From positions 1-64,000 of the forward strand of contig CAILNX010000052.1 in NCBI GenBank assembly GCA_903835685.1: DNA of 64,000 nucleotides, given 5' to 3'. The DNA comes from an uncultured delta proteobacterium. GTDB lineage: Bacteria; Desulfobacterota; Desulfovibrionia; Desulfovibrionales; Desulfovibrionaceae. Shown here piece by piece: positions 7,783 to 17,380 of the stretch; the first letter of the stretch is position 1, and each line of letters opens with the position of its first letter. The notes below the pieces were generated by a model. That model ran no database searches, had not been told where the DNA came from, and saw nothing but the letters and a program-made list of their open reading frames with translations. Made by a program: the position numbers and the translations under genes.

Positions 7783-9552
7783 ATGCGTATCCGTGACTTT
7801 TCGCTCCAGACCAAACTCCTGACCATCGCCTTCATTTCCCTGATCGGCTCCCTGGCCCTTCTCTATTATTCCCGGGTGGCCATCAGTGAGATCAAGGTCA
7901 AGGGGCCGATGTATGAGGAGATCGTGGCCTACAAAGACCTGGTCGCGGACATTCTGCCCCCGCCGGAATACATCATTGAGGACTATCTGACCTGCTACGA
8001 GCTGCTCCGGGTCACGGGCAAGGAACGCGAGGAGCTCATGGCCAAGGTCGAGCAGCTCCAGAAAGACTACGAGGAACGCTTTGCGGTCTGGGACAAGTCC
8101 CTGGCCCATGCCGGGTTGCGCCAGACCATGCTCAAGGAGGCGGCGGTCCCGGCCCGGGAGTTCTTCAAAATTCAGAACGAGGCCTTTCTGCCCCGGCTGC
8201 GCGAGGGGCAGGAGGCGGCCGCCCAGGAAATTCTGGCCGGTCCCTTGGCCGAGGCCTATGTCCGGCACCGGGCCGCCATCGACAAGACCGTGACCTTGGC
8301 CAACCAGGAAGTGGACAATGTCGAAGCCAAGGCCGTGCGCACCCTGGATTGGTTTTCCAAGGCCCTGTACATCGCGGCCCTGGTCATCAATATCCTGGTC
8401 CTGGGCCTCACCTTCGTGGTGGCCCGGGCCATCCTGCGGCCCATGTCCAAACTCATGACCTACGCCCAGGACCTCTCGGCCGGGCAGTATGACTCTAAGG
8501 TCCTGGTGCGCCAGAAGGACGAGATCGGCCATTTGAGCGAGGTGCTGGTGGACATGGCCAGCAAGATCAAGGAGAACATCGTACATGCCGAGGTGGCCAC
8601 CCGGCAGGCGGGCGAAGAGGCGGCCAAGGCCCGCCTGGCCACGGAGGAAGCGCGCAAGGCCAAGGAAAGGGCCGAGCAGGCCAAGAGCGAGGGCATGCTG
8701 CATGCCGCCCTGTCCCTGGAGCACGTGGTGGAGGTGGTCAGCTCGGCCTCGGAACAGCTCTCGGCCCAGATTGAGCAGGCCACCAAGGGGGCCAAGACCC
8801 AGGCCACCAGGGTCGGAGATGCGGCCACGGCCATGGAGGAAATGAACTCCACGGTCCTGGAGGTGGCCCGGAGCGCCTCGGTGACGGCCGAGACCTCGGC
8901 CTCGGCCAGGGCCAAGGCCGAGGAAGGGGCCAGAGTGGTCCGGGACGTGATCAAAGGCATCGGCCAGGCCCAGGAGGCCGCCGTGGCCCTCAAGGGACGC
9001 ATGGCCAACCTGGGCAAGCAGGCCGAGGGCATCGGCCAGGTCATGAACGTGATCTCCGACATCGCGGACCAGACCAATCTGCTGGCCCTGAACGCGGCCA
9101 TCGAGGCCGCCCGGGCCGGAGACGCGGGCCGGGGGTTTGCCGTGGTGGCCGACGAGGTGAGGAAGCTGGCGGAGAAGACCATGACCGCCACCAAGGAAGT
9201 GGGAGAGTCCATTCAGGGCATCCAGCAGGGTACCCGGTCCAGCGTGGAGAACGTGGACCAGGCCGTGCGGGCCATTGAAAACGCCACGGACCTGGCCGGA
9301 AAATCAGGCCAGGCCCTGGGAGAGATCGTCGGGCTGGTGGAGCTGGCCTCGGATCAGATCCGCTCCATCGCCACGGCCAGCGAGGAGCAGTCCGCCTCCA
9401 GCGAAGAGATCAACCTGTCCATCGAGGAGGTCAACGTGGTGGCCACGGAAACCTCCCAGGCCATGACCGAGGCCTCCCATGCGGTCAGGGATCTGGCCTC
9501 CCAGGCCATGGAGCTGCGTCGGCTGGTGGAGGAGCTGAAGACCGAGGGATAG
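7783..9552 (+). CDS. Methyl-accepting chemotaxis protein, canonical signalling tip
   Basis: A 589-residue chemoreceptor, paralog of the preceding gene. The periplasmic sensor, both TM segments and HAMP align without gaps to the first receptor and are mostly identical (for example the 18-residue run [18 protein letters not shown] in both). The cytoplasmic domain after about residue 270 is different. It has an extra charged coiled-coil segment and the standard tip [20 protein letters not shown] (about 427-446) with [23 protein letters not shown] precedes the ATG. The ligand is unknown but should match the first receptor's. Confidence 0.95.
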   Translation: MRIRDFSLQTKLLTIAFISLIGSLALLYYSRVAISEIKVKGPMYEEIVAYKDLVADILPPPEYIIEDYLTCYELLRVTGKEREELMAKVEQLQKDYEERFAVWDKSLAHAGLRQTMLKEAAVPAREFFKIQNEAFLPRLREGQEAAAQEILAGPLAEAYVRHRAAIDKTVTLANQEVDNVEAKAVRTLDWFSKALYIAALVINILVLGLTFVVARAILRPMSKLMTYAQDLSAGQYDSKVLVRQKDEIGHLSEVLVDMASKIKENIVHAEVATRQAGEEAAKARLATEEARKAKERAEQAKSEGMLHAALSLEHVVEVVSSASEQLSAQIEQATKGAKTQATRVGDAATAMEEMNSTVLEVARSASVTAETSASARAKAEEGARVVRDVIKGIGQAQEAAVALKGRMANLGKQAEGIGQVMNVISDIADQTNLLALNAAIEAARAGDAGRGFAVVADEVRKLAEKTMTATKEVGESIQGIQQGTRSSVENVDQAVRAIENATDLAGKSGQALGEIVGLVELASDQIRSIATASEEQSASSEEINLSIEEVNVVATETSQAMTEASHAVRDLASQAMELRRLVEELKTEG

Positions 9553-9569
9553 GGCTGCCTGGGGAAGGC

Positions 9570-10259
9570 CTAACTCCCCAAATACGCCATCTCCGCCCGC
9601 ACCTTGCCCTTCATGGCCGTGGTCACCCGGCTCTGCTCCAGACCCTGCTCCAGAATCTGGGCCAGGGTCAGGGGGGCGTGGATTTCTAGGCCGGCCTGGT
9701 CTGTTTCCGAGGCCCGGCGCTTGTCCACGAACACGAAGGCCTGGGCCTGGCCCAGGCCAGCCTGGGCAAAGGCCTGGGCGGCGGCCACCAGGGTGCCGCC
9801 GGTGGAGGCCACGTCGTCCACCAGGATCACCGGCAGCGCCGGTTGGCCCTGCATGGACGGGTTGCGGCCCGCGAAAAAGACCGTGTCGGACAGGCCCTTC
9901 TCCTCCCGGCCCGGCCGGTGCAGGGCCACGGGCAGGCCACAGTCCCGGGCCAGGGCACCGGCCAGGAACGGGGACAGGAGGCTGGCCGCCGCGCCGATCA
10001 TGATCTGGCCGCCCTTCTCCTCCCCGCCTGCCCTGCCTCCCCCTGCGCTCGCCATCCTAGCCTGGTCCAGCCAGGCCCGGAACAGCCCGCACATGAGGGC
10101 CAAGTTGTCCGGAGCCAGGGCGAAATCCCGGAAATTGACGTAGATGTGCGTGGTCCGGCCGGATTTCAGGACCACGGGCAGGTCCCGGACCACCACCACC
10201 CCTTCGGACCACAGTCGCAGGGCAAATTCCCCGGCCAAATCAAGCGCGCGTTCGTTCAT
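9570..10259 (-). CDS. Orotate phosphoribosyltransferase-like PRTase
   Basis: A 229-residue type I phosphoribosyltransferase. The PRPP-binding motif is VILVDDVASTGG (about 143-154), and the N-terminal half resembles PyrE (VLKSGRTTHIYVNFRDF, where PyrE has a similar LKSGR-YFN segment). A Gly/Glu-rich insertion lies at about residues 72-86. OPRTase would make orotidine 5'-phosphate for pyrimidine synthesis, but divergent paralogs with other bases exist, so I do not assign pyrE. GGAGG precedes the ATG. The gene converges on the chemoreceptor. Confidence 0.8.
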   Translation of the reverse strand: MNERALDLAGEFALRLWSEGVVVVRDLPVVLKSGRTTHIYVNFRDFALAPDNLALMCGLFRAWLDQARMASAGGGRAGGEEKGGQIMIGAAASLLSPFLAGALARDCGLPVALHRPGREEKGLSDTVFFAGRNPSMQGQPALPVILVDDVASTGGTLVAAAQAFAQAGLGQAQAFVFVDKRRASETDQAGLEIHAPLTLAQILEQGLEQSRVTTAMKGKVRAEMAYLGS

Positions 10260-10391
10260 GGCGTTCCTCCAGGCCCCTTTTCCGTGGGAAGGGCCTTCTC
10301 GTCAAGCCCGGCCATGAACGGACACCCCGGTCGCCCGGCTGCTGCGGCTGTGAAGCCATTGCAAGGAACACGGCCTGTTCCGATACATCTC

Positions 10392-11087
10392 TTAGTTGTT
10401 CCCTTCGTGCTGACCGATGAACCGGTAGATGAGCGCGCCCAGCACAGCGCCGATTATCGGCGCAACCCAGAACAGCCATAGTTGGGCCATGGCCCAATCC
10501 CCGACAAACACAGCGACGCCGGTGCTCCGGGCGGGGTTGACCGAGGTGTTGGTGACCGGGATGCTGATGAGATGAATCAGGGTGAGACCGAGTCCGATGG
10601 CCACGGGCGCCAAACCCTGAGGGGCTCGCCTGTCCGTTGCGCCGAGAATGATGACCAGGAACATCATGGTCATGACCACTTCAGTGACCAAGGCGGCCAG
10701 CAAGGAATAGCCTCCTGGCGAATGAGCGCCGTATCCGTTGGAGGCAAATCCGGCCGCGAGGTCAAAGCCGGGCTTGCCGCTGGCGATCAGATAGAGCACG
10801 CCACCAGCGGCTATGCCGCCGAAAACCTGGGCCGCGATGTACGGGAGGAGCTTGTTGGCCGGGAAACGGCCGCCTGCCCAAAGCCCGATGGACACCGCCG
10901 GATTGAGATGGCACCCGGAAATGTGACCAATGGCAAAGGCCATGGTCAAAACCGTCAGACCGAAGGCCAGGGAGACCCCCAGCAATCCAATGCCGACACC
11001 AGGGAAGGCCGCAGCCATAACCGCGCTTCCTGCTCCTCCAAGAACCAACCAGAACGTTCCGAGAAACTCAGCTCCGTACTGTTTCAT
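10392..11087 (-). CDS. aqpZ: Aquaporin Z
   Basis: A 231-residue water channel with six TM helices. Both NPA boxes are present: HLNPAV (Asn62) and SVNPAR (about 185). The arginine of the selectivity filter follows the second NPA. Long segments such as [20 protein letters not shown] match E. coli AqpZ closely. The ATG at 11087 is preferred over the one at 11093 because the AGAGGGG ribosome site is correctly spaced only for 11087. Confidence 0.95.
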   Translation of the reverse strand: MKQYGAEFLGTFWLVLGGAGSAVMAAAFPGVGIGLLGVSLAFGLTVLTMAFAIGHISGCHLNPAVSIGLWAGGRFPANKLLPYIAAQVFGGIAAGGVLYLIASGKPGFDLAAGFASNGYGAHSPGGYSLLAALVTEVVMTMMFLVIILGATDRRAPQGLAPVAIGLGLTLIHLISIPVTNTSVNPARSTGVAVFVGDWAMAQLWLFWVAPIIGAVLGALIYRFIGQHEGNN

Positions 11088-11440
11088 GGCCATCCCCTCT
11101 CTTCCCGTGGTTGTGGAGACTTGGCGAAATTCGCACTCCTCCAGAATCATGACGGAAGGTGAGCCTGCAAACCATTGAGGAATCTGCCCTGAAACAAGGC
11201 CGACCGGCATGAGTATGAATGTTATCTGGCACGATGATGAGGTGATGTCAATGAAACGAGATCGCCCCGAGTCAGACGTCTTGCCGAGTCGAAGGCATCT
11301 TGCCCGGAGCGCTCAAAAGGAATACAAGATCGCATACTCGTCGGGACCGGGCCGCACGGCCGCATGACGCGGCCAGAGCCCTGGAGGCTCCCGGCACAAA
11401 CCCTTAAGCCGGTTCGTCGGCCTTGAATCAGGAGGTGGGC
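11088..11440. other. Intergenic region between aqpZ and the exported hydrolase
   Basis: Divergent 353-base region. I see no convincing promoter pair. A 38-codon ORF (11251-11367, plus strand) has GAGGTGA in front of its ATG but an unremarkable basic product and no recognisable homolog, so I do not call it. A GGAGG at 11431-11435 belongs to the next gene. Confidence 0.4.
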
Positions 11441-12229
11441 ATGTCCTTCACCAAATGGTGTTGCAAGTACCTGGGCTGGACTTTTGTGCTGGGGATGTTG
11501 TCCACGCCCTGCCAGGCCGAGGGCACGGTGGGCGTGGTGCTCATGCACGGCAAATGGGGGGAGCCCGGGAAACACATCTCCTCCCTGGCCGGGACCTTGA
11601 GCCGGGCCGGATTCCTGGTGGAAACCCCGGAAATGCCCTGGTCCAAGTCCCGCCAGTACGACAAGAGCTACGAGGAGGCCATGAAGGAGATCGACGCGGC
11701 CTTTGACCGGTTGAAAGCCAAGGGGGCCACGGTCCTGGTGGTGGCCGGGCACAGCCTGGGGGCCAACGCGGCCCTGGGCTACGCCGCCGCTCGGCCTAGC
11801 CTGGCCGGAGTCGTGGCCCTGGCCCCGGGACATGTGCCCGAGCTGCCCAAGTCCATGGAATCCTTCCATGACAGCGTGGAAAAGGCCCGCAAGATGGTGG
11901 CCGAGGGCAAGGGTGAGGATATGGCCTCTTTCAAGGACACCAACCAGGGCAAGATCGCCTCGATCACGGTTCGGGCCAGGATATACGTGAGCTATTTCGC
12001 GCCGGACGGCCCGGCGGTCATGACCCGCAATACCGCGTCCATCCAGGGCGGCGCCCCGCTGCTCTGGGCCGTGGGCGTGTCCGACCCCATGTACGTGCGA
12101 GGCCGGGCCTTTGCCTTTGACAAGGCCCCGGCCAATCCCAAGAACCTGTACCTGGAGCTCTCGGGCGGGCACCTGGACACCCCGTCCCTGGCTGCGGACC
12201 AGGTCGTGGCCTGGATCAAGGGGCTTTAG
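11441..12229 (+). CDS. Exported alpha/beta hydrolase
   Basis: A 262-residue protein with an N-terminal signal peptide ending near PCQAEG (residues 23-28). It then has a hydrolase start GVVLMHGKWG and the nucleophile elbow GHSLG (about 103-107, Ser105). A C-terminal SGGHLDTPS supplies a plausible catalytic histidine. It probably acts in the periplasm as an esterase or similar enzyme; the substrate cannot be told. GGAGG lies 5 bases before the ATG at 11441, so the upstream in-frame start at 11423 is unlikely. A strong terminator follows. Confidence 0.82.
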   Translation: MSFTKWCCKYLGWTFVLGMLSTPCQAEGTVGVVLMHGKWGEPGKHISSLAGTLSRAGFLVETPEMPWSKSRQYDKSYEEAMKEIDAAFDRLKAKGATVLVVAGHSLGANAALGYAAARPSLAGVVALAPGHVPELPKSMESFHDSVEKARKMVAEGKGEDMASFKDTNQGKIASITVRARIYVSYFAPDGPAVMTRNTASIQGGAPLLWAVGVSDPMYVRGRAFAFDKAPANPKNLYLELSGGHLDTPSLAADQVVAWIKGL

Positions 12230-12257
12230 AACTCAAGCGATCCACCACACAATACAT

Positions 12258-12301
12258 ACGGCCCGGGCGCGCGTCAGCGTTCCCGGGCCGTCATTTTTTT
12301 G
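12258..12301 (+). terminator. Rho-independent terminator after the hydrolase
   Basis: Perfect 10-bp stem ACGGCCCGGG / CCCGGGCCGT (12258-12267 and 12282-12291) followed by CA and a run of seven to eight T. It lies directly before the convergent tsaD end. Confidence 0.9.
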
Positions 12302-12307
12302 GGGCGA

Positions 12308-13459
12308 TCAGCCGGTCGATCGGTCAGTCGAACGGGTGGACAGATAGTCCCAGGGAACAGCCCGGCCCCGGGCCACGGCCTCCAGGTCCAGTCCGTGAAA
12401 GAGCCCGGCTCGGGCCAGTTTCTCGCCCGAATAGGCGATCATGGCCGCATTGTCCGTGCACAGGTCCGGGCTGGGCAAAATGAGGGGCAGGCCTCGCTTA
12501 TCGGCCAGGTCGGCCATGGTCCGACGCACGACCCGGTTGGCGGCCACGCCCCCGGCCACCACCAGGGCGGCCCAGTCCCCTTTTCCTCCGGACTGGCCAT
12601 TTGACTGGCCCCCGGGCTGGCACCCGAAGCGGTCCAAAGCGCGCTCGGTCTTGACCCGCAGGGTCTCGGCAATGGCCCAGTTCAGGGAGGCGCAGACCAT
12701 GGCCACGGCCTGACGATCCACACCCGGGGGCAGGACCTCCAGGGAGACCGGGGCGCTCGGGTCCGGGAGCTTGGGCAAACGCAGTTCCGGGTGGCTGGCC
12801 ACGTAGGTGGCCACCGCGGTCTTCAGGCCGCTGAAGCTGAAATCCAGGTTATCGTTGTCCAGATAGGGACGGGGGAAGAGACTGATGTCCGGCTCGGCCC
12901 CCTGGCCCAGCACGTCGATGAACCGCCCGCCCGGATAGGGCAGATTCAGGGCCTTGGCGGATTTGTCAAAGGCCTCGCCCGCCGCGTCGTCCAGGGTGCG
13001 TCCCAGAAGGGTGAAGCTGGTGGCCGAGTCCAGGCGGTACAAATGGGTGTGTCCGCCCGAGGCCAGGAGCCCCAGGCAGGGAAAGGGAATGTCCGTCGTC
13101 AGTCCCGGGGCCAGGAGATGGGCATGCAGGTGGTTGACGCCCACCAGGGCCGCGCCCGTGGCCAGGCACAGTCCCTTGGCAAAGGACAGGCCCACCAGGA
13201 GGCTGCCCAGCAGCCCGGGTCCCCGGGCCACGGACACCACGTCGATGTCCTGGGCCGCGACTGCGGTGGAGGCCAGCAGGGCCTCAAAAAGCGAGGGCAG
13301 GAGCCGCAGATGCTCGCGGGAGGCGATTTCCGGGACCACTCCGCCGAACAGGGAGTGCAGGTCGGCCTGGGTGGCCAGTTCCTGGCCCAGCAGTCGGCCG
13401 TCTTGGACCAGGGCTACGGCTGTTTCGTCGCAGGAGGTCTCGATGCCAAGGACGATCAC
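12308..13459 (-). CDS. tsaD: tRNA N6-adenosine threonylcarbamoyltransferase
   Basis: Transfers the threonylcarbamoyl group to A37 of ANN-decoding tRNAs as part of the TsaBDE complex. The start is GTG at 13459, giving [13 protein letters not shown], the family's typical beginning. The metal-binding HLHAH lies near residue 110, ASGGHTHLY near 142, and [10 protein letters not shown] in the C-terminal lobe. A short Gln/Gly/Ser-rich insertion ([15 protein letters not shown]) precedes that last motif. The GTG overlaps the fbp stop as GTGA, suggesting translational coupling. TsaE is encoded at 32276. Confidence 0.95.
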   Translation of the reverse strand: MIVLGIETSCDETAVALVQDGRLLGQELATQADLHSLFGGVVPEIASREHLRLLPSLFEALLASTAVAAQDIDVVSVARGPGLLGSLLVGLSFAKGLCLATGAALVGVNHLHAHLLAPGLTTDIPFPCLGLLASGGHTHLYRLDSATSFTLLGRTLDDAAGEAFDKSAKALNLPYPGGRFIDVLGQGAEPDISLFPRPYLDNDNLDFSFSGLKTAVATYVASHPELRLPKLPDPSAPVSLEVLPPGVDRQAVAMVCASLNWAIAETLRVKTERALDRFGCQPGGQSNGQSGGKGDWAALVVAGGVAANRVVRRTMADLADKRGLPLILPSPDLCTDNAAMIAYSGEKLARAGLFHGLDLEAVARGRAVPWDYLSTRSTDRSTG

Positions 13460-14475
13460 CCCTTCCTGGCCCTCTCGTAGATGGTCTTGACCATTTCCAC
13501 GTCCCGGATGGAGCCCACGAACAGGGGCACGCGCTGGTGCAGATGCTCGGGCTCGATGTCCAGGATGCGGCCCACCCCGTCCGTGGCCATGCCCCCGGCC
13601 TGCTCGGCCAGAAGGGCCATGGGCGAGGCCTCGCACAACAGGCGCAGCTTGGGCCGGTACTTGCCCGAGGTGCGGTTGTCCACCGGATACATGAAGATGC
13701 CGCCGTAGATCATGTTGCGGTGGAAGTCGGCCACCAGCGACCCGATGTAGCGCAGGCTGAAGGGCCGCTTGATGGCGTTGGTGGTGGACTTGAAATAGCG
13801 GACCACCTCCCGGGTGGGTTCGTCCCAATAGGCCTCGTAGCCCTCGTTCACCGAATAGATCTTGCCCTGCTCCGGGATCTTGATGTCCGGGTGGGACAAG
13901 AGGAATTCGCCCACGCCCGGATCCAGGGTGAAGCCGTGCACGCCCTCGCCCGTGGTGTAGACCATCATGGTGGAGGAGCCGTACAGAAAATACCCGGCGC
14001 AGACCTGTTCCGAGCCCTTTTGCAGCAGGTCCTCGGGGGTCACCGGGGATTCCGGCGGGCTTTTGCGGCGGTAGATGGAGAAGATGGTGCCGATGGCCAC
14101 GTTCACGTCGATGTTGGAGGACCCGTCCAGGGGGTCGAAGATGAGCACGTATTCCCCGGTGGGCAGGCCCAGGGGAATCTCGATCATGTCCGCGTTCTCC
14201 TCCGAGGCCATGGCGCAGAGCATGCCCGAGCGGGACATGCGGTGGATGAGGATGCGGTTGGCGTACTCGTCGAGCTTCTTGACCTCCTCGCCGTGCACGT
14301 TCACGTCCCCGGTGAAGCCGAGCACGTCCACCAGCCCGGCCTTATTCACCTCGCGGGACACGATCTTGGCCGAGAGGATCAGCTCACTGAGCAGCCGGGT
14401 GAAACGGCCGGTGGCCATGGGGTTCTTGCGCTGGTGCAGGAGGAGGTGCTCGGTGACAGTGATCTGCTGGGACAC
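13456..14475 (-). CDS. fbp: Fructose-1,6-bisphosphatase, class I
   Basis: A gluconeogenic enzyme hydrolysing fructose 1,6-bisphosphate. The 339 residues carry the metal/phosphate site [11 protein letters not shown] (about 114-124) and the substrate region [20 protein letters not shown]. The start is GTG at 14475, with AAGGAG 6 bases upstream. Together with fba and gap at 39-41 kb, the window holds three enzymes of the same route. Confidence 0.96.
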   Translation of the reverse strand: MSQQITVTEHLLLHQRKNPMATGRFTRLLSELILSAKIVSREVNKAGLVDVLGFTGDVNVHGEEVKKLDEYANRILIHRMSRSGMLCAMASEENADMIEIPLGLPTGEYVLIFDPLDGSSNIDVNVAIGTIFSIYRRKSPPESPVTPEDLLQKGSEQVCAGYFLYGSSTMMVYTTGEGVHGFTLDPGVGEFLLSHPDIKIPEQGKIYSVNEGYEAYWDEPTREVVRYFKSTTNAIKRPFSLRYIGSLVADFHRNMIYGGIFMYPVDNRTSGKYRPKLRLLCEASPMALLAEQAGGMATDGVGRILDIEPEHLHQRVPLFVGSIRDVEMVKTIYERARKG

Positions 14476-14509
14476 GATGAACTCCTTGACGGGTTGCCGG
14501 GCGGGGGTC

Positions 14510-15295
14510 CTAGAAGAGCCCGAAGAAAAAGGACCGGTCCTGAACGCTGTCCGTGGCGCTCTCGGACATGTACACGATCTGCTGATCGGCCACGAACCGG
14601 GCGAACCAGGTGTAGTTCTTGTTGTCCACCCGAATCGATCCGCTCACGTCCGAGGCCAGCATGCTCTCCCAGGGCAGGGCCAGCACTGTCTGGCGGTCAA
14701 TGGGCGCATCGGTCCAGACCGCATGCCCGGGATGGATGATAACCAATTGGTTGGGCCGGGGGCAAGCGTTGAGCAAGGCCCGGGGGTCGAAGTGGACCAC
14801 GACCAGGCCCTTCCAATCCGTGTTTTCAAAATACGGCCGCCCGATGTACATCTCCGGGCCGAAATCCGAATAGGCCACGGCCGTGCGAAATTTGATCGTG
14901 CGCCAATCGGTGGTGTTGCCCACCAAGGTGCTGACGTCATGCTTGCGGATGTCGCTGGTGGGACGCTGGGCCAAGGCCCCGCCCTCGGTGTTCACCACGA
15001 AAATCCCATTCAGCCAGGGGAAGCGCAGCATGACCAGGTCCAGCCAGTCCGATTCAGGCAGCAGGTCCTGGGTCTCGATGAAGCGCAGAAGGCCGGTCAA
15101 CTGGGCGTCCACCGGGGTGAGCAGGGAGGCCAGTTTGCGCTCGGAGGGGTTGTCGAAATTGTAGTTGTTCAAGTCCACGGACGGATCAGGACTGATGGTG
15201 GTCTTGGTGGAGCGCCAGGCGGATTTGACCGTGGAACAGGCCGTGCAGGCCAGCAGAACCGCCAGGGCGGCCGCGATCAAGGCTGTGTTTCTCAT
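14510..15295 (-). CDS. Lipoprotein with a Cache-like sensory fold (tentative)
   Basis: A 261-residue exported protein. The signal region ends LLACTAC, with Cys17 or Cys20 as the lipid-attachment site. The mature part has the order of a periplasmic Cache/PDC sensor: a long N-terminal helix, then the strands [20 protein letters not shown], then [10 protein letters not shown] and GLVVVHFDP. There is no C-terminal TM helix or signalling domain, so it would be a soluble anchored sensor or binding protein. The fold call is by pattern only. The gene sits 34 bases upstream of fbp in the same direction. Confidence 0.6.
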   Translation of the reverse strand: MRNTALIAAALAVLLACTACSTVKSAWRSTKTTISPDPSVDLNNYNFDNPSERKLASLLTPVDAQLTGLLRFIETQDLLPESDWLDLVMLRFPWLNGIFVVNTEGGALAQRPTSDIRKHDVSTLVGNTTDWRTIKFRTAVAYSDFGPEMYIGRPYFENTDWKGLVVVHFDPRALLNACPRPNQLVIIHPGHAVWTDAPIDRQTVLALPWESMLASDVSGSIRVDNKNYTWFARFVADQQIVYMSESATDSVQDRSFFFGLF

Positions 15296-15363
15296 GCGGG
15301 GGAACCTTTGGGCAAAGAGGACGTCGGTATGGTGGCGCGGGCTTGGCCGGGACGAACCTGGGG

Positions 15364-16185
15364 CTAGCCCCCGGCCCTGGCTTCAAGGCGTGCGGCCAGG
15401 CGCTCCAGGGTCTTGATCAGTTTGTTTTTGGACGGAAACCCCGGCTCCTCGGCCCCGGGCGCGGCCAGGGCGCGGGAGGTGGGCGCCGAGCCTTCGGATT
15501 CCAGCCGGGCGCGCAACTCGGCCAGACGGGCCGCGATCTCGCCCCTTTCCTGGGCGCTCACGGCCCGGGACTCAAGCTCCTGATAGATGTCCAGGGCACC
15601 GGGATAATCCCCCTGGGTGGCCAGGAGATCAGCCATGGTCCGGGTGCGGATGCCCCCGGTTTCGGTGCGCAGGGACGCGGCCTCGGATTGTTCCTGACCC
15701 ACGCCCGAGCGCAGTTCCGGCCGCAGCCCATTGGCCTGGGCTGAGGGAGAGCGCCGGGTTGCGACCGGGGCGGCCTGGGCCTTGCCGAACAGGGTCTTGA
15801 AGCCTTCCTCGATGATCCGGGACCAGTTGAGCGGTGTGCCGGCCAAATGCGCGCCAGCCATGCCCAGGGCCACGGAAAAATCAGCCTGGTCCGGGGGCAG
15901 GGACAAGGCCCAGGCCTGCCAGAATCCGGGGTAGCGGCCAAAGACCTCGGCCAAGGGCGACACGGCCTGAGCAGCCTCGGTCCCCTGCCCTGCCTGGTCC
16001 AGAAGCTCCACCATCAGGAGGCGGGCCTCCAGAAAATCCGGGTTGAGCAGGAGCCCTTCGCGCAGGGTGCGCAGGGCCTCGTCCGGACGGCCATCCTTGA
16101 CCAGGAGCCTGGCCAGGGGGAAAAAGACCTTGGAGTTGGGCTCCCAGGACAGAACCTCCTGGTACAACTCAATCTTTTCTTTCAT
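15364..16185 (-). CDS. Tetratricopeptide-repeat protein
   Basis: A 273-residue protein. The N-terminus has two clear TPR-like helical pairs (ALRTLREGLLLNPDFLEARL and its neighbours), a variable middle, and another repeat near 195-215 (YPGALDIYQELE). It ends in a coiled-coil-forming segment. It is probably a cytoplasmic scaffold. Its ATG overlaps the ftsB-like gene by 17 bases, so the two are likely cotranscribed. Specific function unknown. Confidence 0.75.
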   Translation of the reverse strand: MKEKIELYQEVLSWEPNSKVFFPLARLLVKDGRPDEALRTLREGLLLNPDFLEARLLMVELLDQAGQGTEAAQAVSPLAEVFGRYPGFWQAWALSLPPDQADFSVALGMAGAHLAGTPLNWSRIIEEGFKTLFGKAQAAPVATRRSPSAQANGLRPELRSGVGQEQSEAASLRTETGGIRTRTMADLLATQGDYPGALDIYQELESRAVSAQERGEIAARLAELRARLESEGSAPTSRALAAPGAEEPGFPSKNKLIKTLERLAARLEARAGG

Positions 16186-16495
16186 CGCCAGCCCCCCCCT
16201 CGCCCTGAATGGTGCTGTTGTCCCGGAACAGGTAGAGAATCTCGTTCTTGCGCAGGAAATTCATCTGCCACCGGATCACCTTTTCCTGATAGGCCTTGTC
16301 GGACTTGAGCCAGCGGATTTCCTGGCTCAATTTGAGACTCTTTTCGTCGGCCTCCTGGATTCTTTCCTCCAGCGCGTCGTGGCGCTTCTTCATCTCCAGA
16401 TAGGCGAACAGCCCCTGATCGCTCCACAAAAGCCGGTATACAAAAAAAACGTTCACCAGGAAGAGAACGCCGAGCAGTACTTGTCTCCAACGCAT
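16169..16495 (-). CDS. ftsB: FtsB/DivIC-like septum formation initiator
   Basis: A 108-residue bitopic protein. It has a short cytoplasmic N-terminus, one TM helix (about 6-22), then a heptad-rich coiled coil (about 30-70) and a conserved-looking tail RKNEILYLFRDN. Size and layout match FtsB, which bridges FtsL and FtsQ in the divisome. The symbol is by architecture and may be a family-level call only. Confidence 0.75.
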   Translation of the reverse strand: MRWRQVLLGVLFLVNVFFVYRLLWSDQGLFAYLEMKKRHDALEERIQEADEKSLKLSQEIRWLKSDKAYQEKVIRWQMNFLRKNEILYLFRDNSTIQGEGGAGDERKD

Positions 16496-16501
16496 GGGAC
16501 G

Positions 16502-16780
16502 TCACTGAAGGGGGTGGCGACGGAAATTCTTTTCCCCCACCAGGGACAGGGGCCCTTTCAGTTCGTCCAGAAAAGTGGAGGTGGCCCGTTCGATGCGCAG
16601 CACGTCCTCCTCCCGCAAATCCACCCGGTCGATCTTCTCCAGAAAAGCCTTCAGCACCACGAACTCCTTGATCAGGGCGTGGCCCATCTCCAGGCGCTTC
16701 AAATCCGTCTCCAACTCCAAAATGGTTTGGAGACAGTTGGAGATGCGGTGCAGGTGACTGTGGGATTGTAATTCGGACAT
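16502..16780 (-). CDS. Small helical protein of unknown function
   Basis: From ATG 16780 the product is 92 residues, beginning MSELQSHSHLHRISNCLQ. It is strongly helical and charged, with no TM segment. An ORF extension upstream to 16849 overlaps pgsA and has no better ribosome site. It lies between pgsA and the ftsB-like gene with almost no spacing. I do not recognise the family. Confidence 0.6.
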   Translation of the reverse strand: MSELQSHSHLHRISNCLQTILELETDLKRLEMGHALIKEFVVLKAFLEKIDRVDLREEDVLRIERATSTFLDELKGPLSLVGEKNFRRHPLQ

Positions 16781-16830
16781 GCCCTTGTTCTCGCTTGACG
16801 CTCTTTTCCGGGCTTGTTGCCGTCCCGGGA

Positions 16831-17376
16831 TCACTCTTGTTCTAACCAATTTCTATAGAAATTGTACAGATAATTTCCGCCCGAAAAAATTGTCATGATA
16901 ACAGCCAGATAAAGAATGATCAGGCCAATGCCGGTGAAGTCGTAGCCCAGCAGGGGGTAATGCAGGACCAGGGGGCCCAGGGCCACCAATTGGAGGATGG
17001 TCTTGATCTTGCCGTGGGTGTCTGCGGCGATGATCATGCCCTTGTCCGCAGCCATGGCCCGCAGTCCGGTGACGATGAGCTCCCGGCTGATGATCACAAT
17101 GGCCACCCAGGCCTCGACCCAGTCCAGCCGGACCAGCATGACCAGGGTGGCGCTGACCAGCAGCTTGTCCGCCAGGGGGTCCAGGAACTTGCCCACATTG
17201 GTGATCAGGTTCTGGCGGCGGGCCACCATGCCGTCCAGGATGTCGGTCAGGGCGGCCAGCCCGAAGACGATGGCGGCCACAAAGGTGGTCCAGGGTCCCG
17301 GGAAGTACAACAGGGCGACGATGATCGGAACGGCCCCGATGCGCAAAAGAGTGAGGTTGTTGGCGAGGTTGAACAT
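16831..17376 (-). CDS. pgsA: CDP-diacylglycerol-glycerol-3-phosphate 3-phosphatidyltransferase
   Basis: An inner-membrane enzyme making phosphatidylglycerophosphate from CDP-diacylglycerol. The CDP-alcohol phosphotransferase motif is complete: Asp48-Gly49, Ala52-Arg53, Gly62, Asp66 and Asp70 in the DGx2ARx8Gx3Dx3D spacing. The protein has 181 residues and several TM helices. The start ATG 17376 gives MFNLANNLTLLRI, the usual PgsA beginning. It lies 4 bases after the mrp stop. Confidence 0.95.
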   Translation of the reverse strand: MFNLANNLTLLRIGAVPIIVALLYFPGPWTTFVAAIVFGLAALTDILDGMVARRQNLITNVGKFLDPLADKLLVSATLVMLVRLDWVEAWVAIVIISRELIVTGLRAMAADKGMIIAADTHGKIKTILQLVALGPLVLHYPLLGYDFTGIGLIILYLAVIMTIFSGGNYLYNFYRNWLEQE

Positions 17377-17380
17377 GGCT

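Noticed and set aside
11251-11367. 38-codon ORF with a GAGGTGA ribosome-like site upstream of the exported hydrolase
   Set aside because: Short, basic, no homolog recognised and no terminator of its own; compatible with chance.
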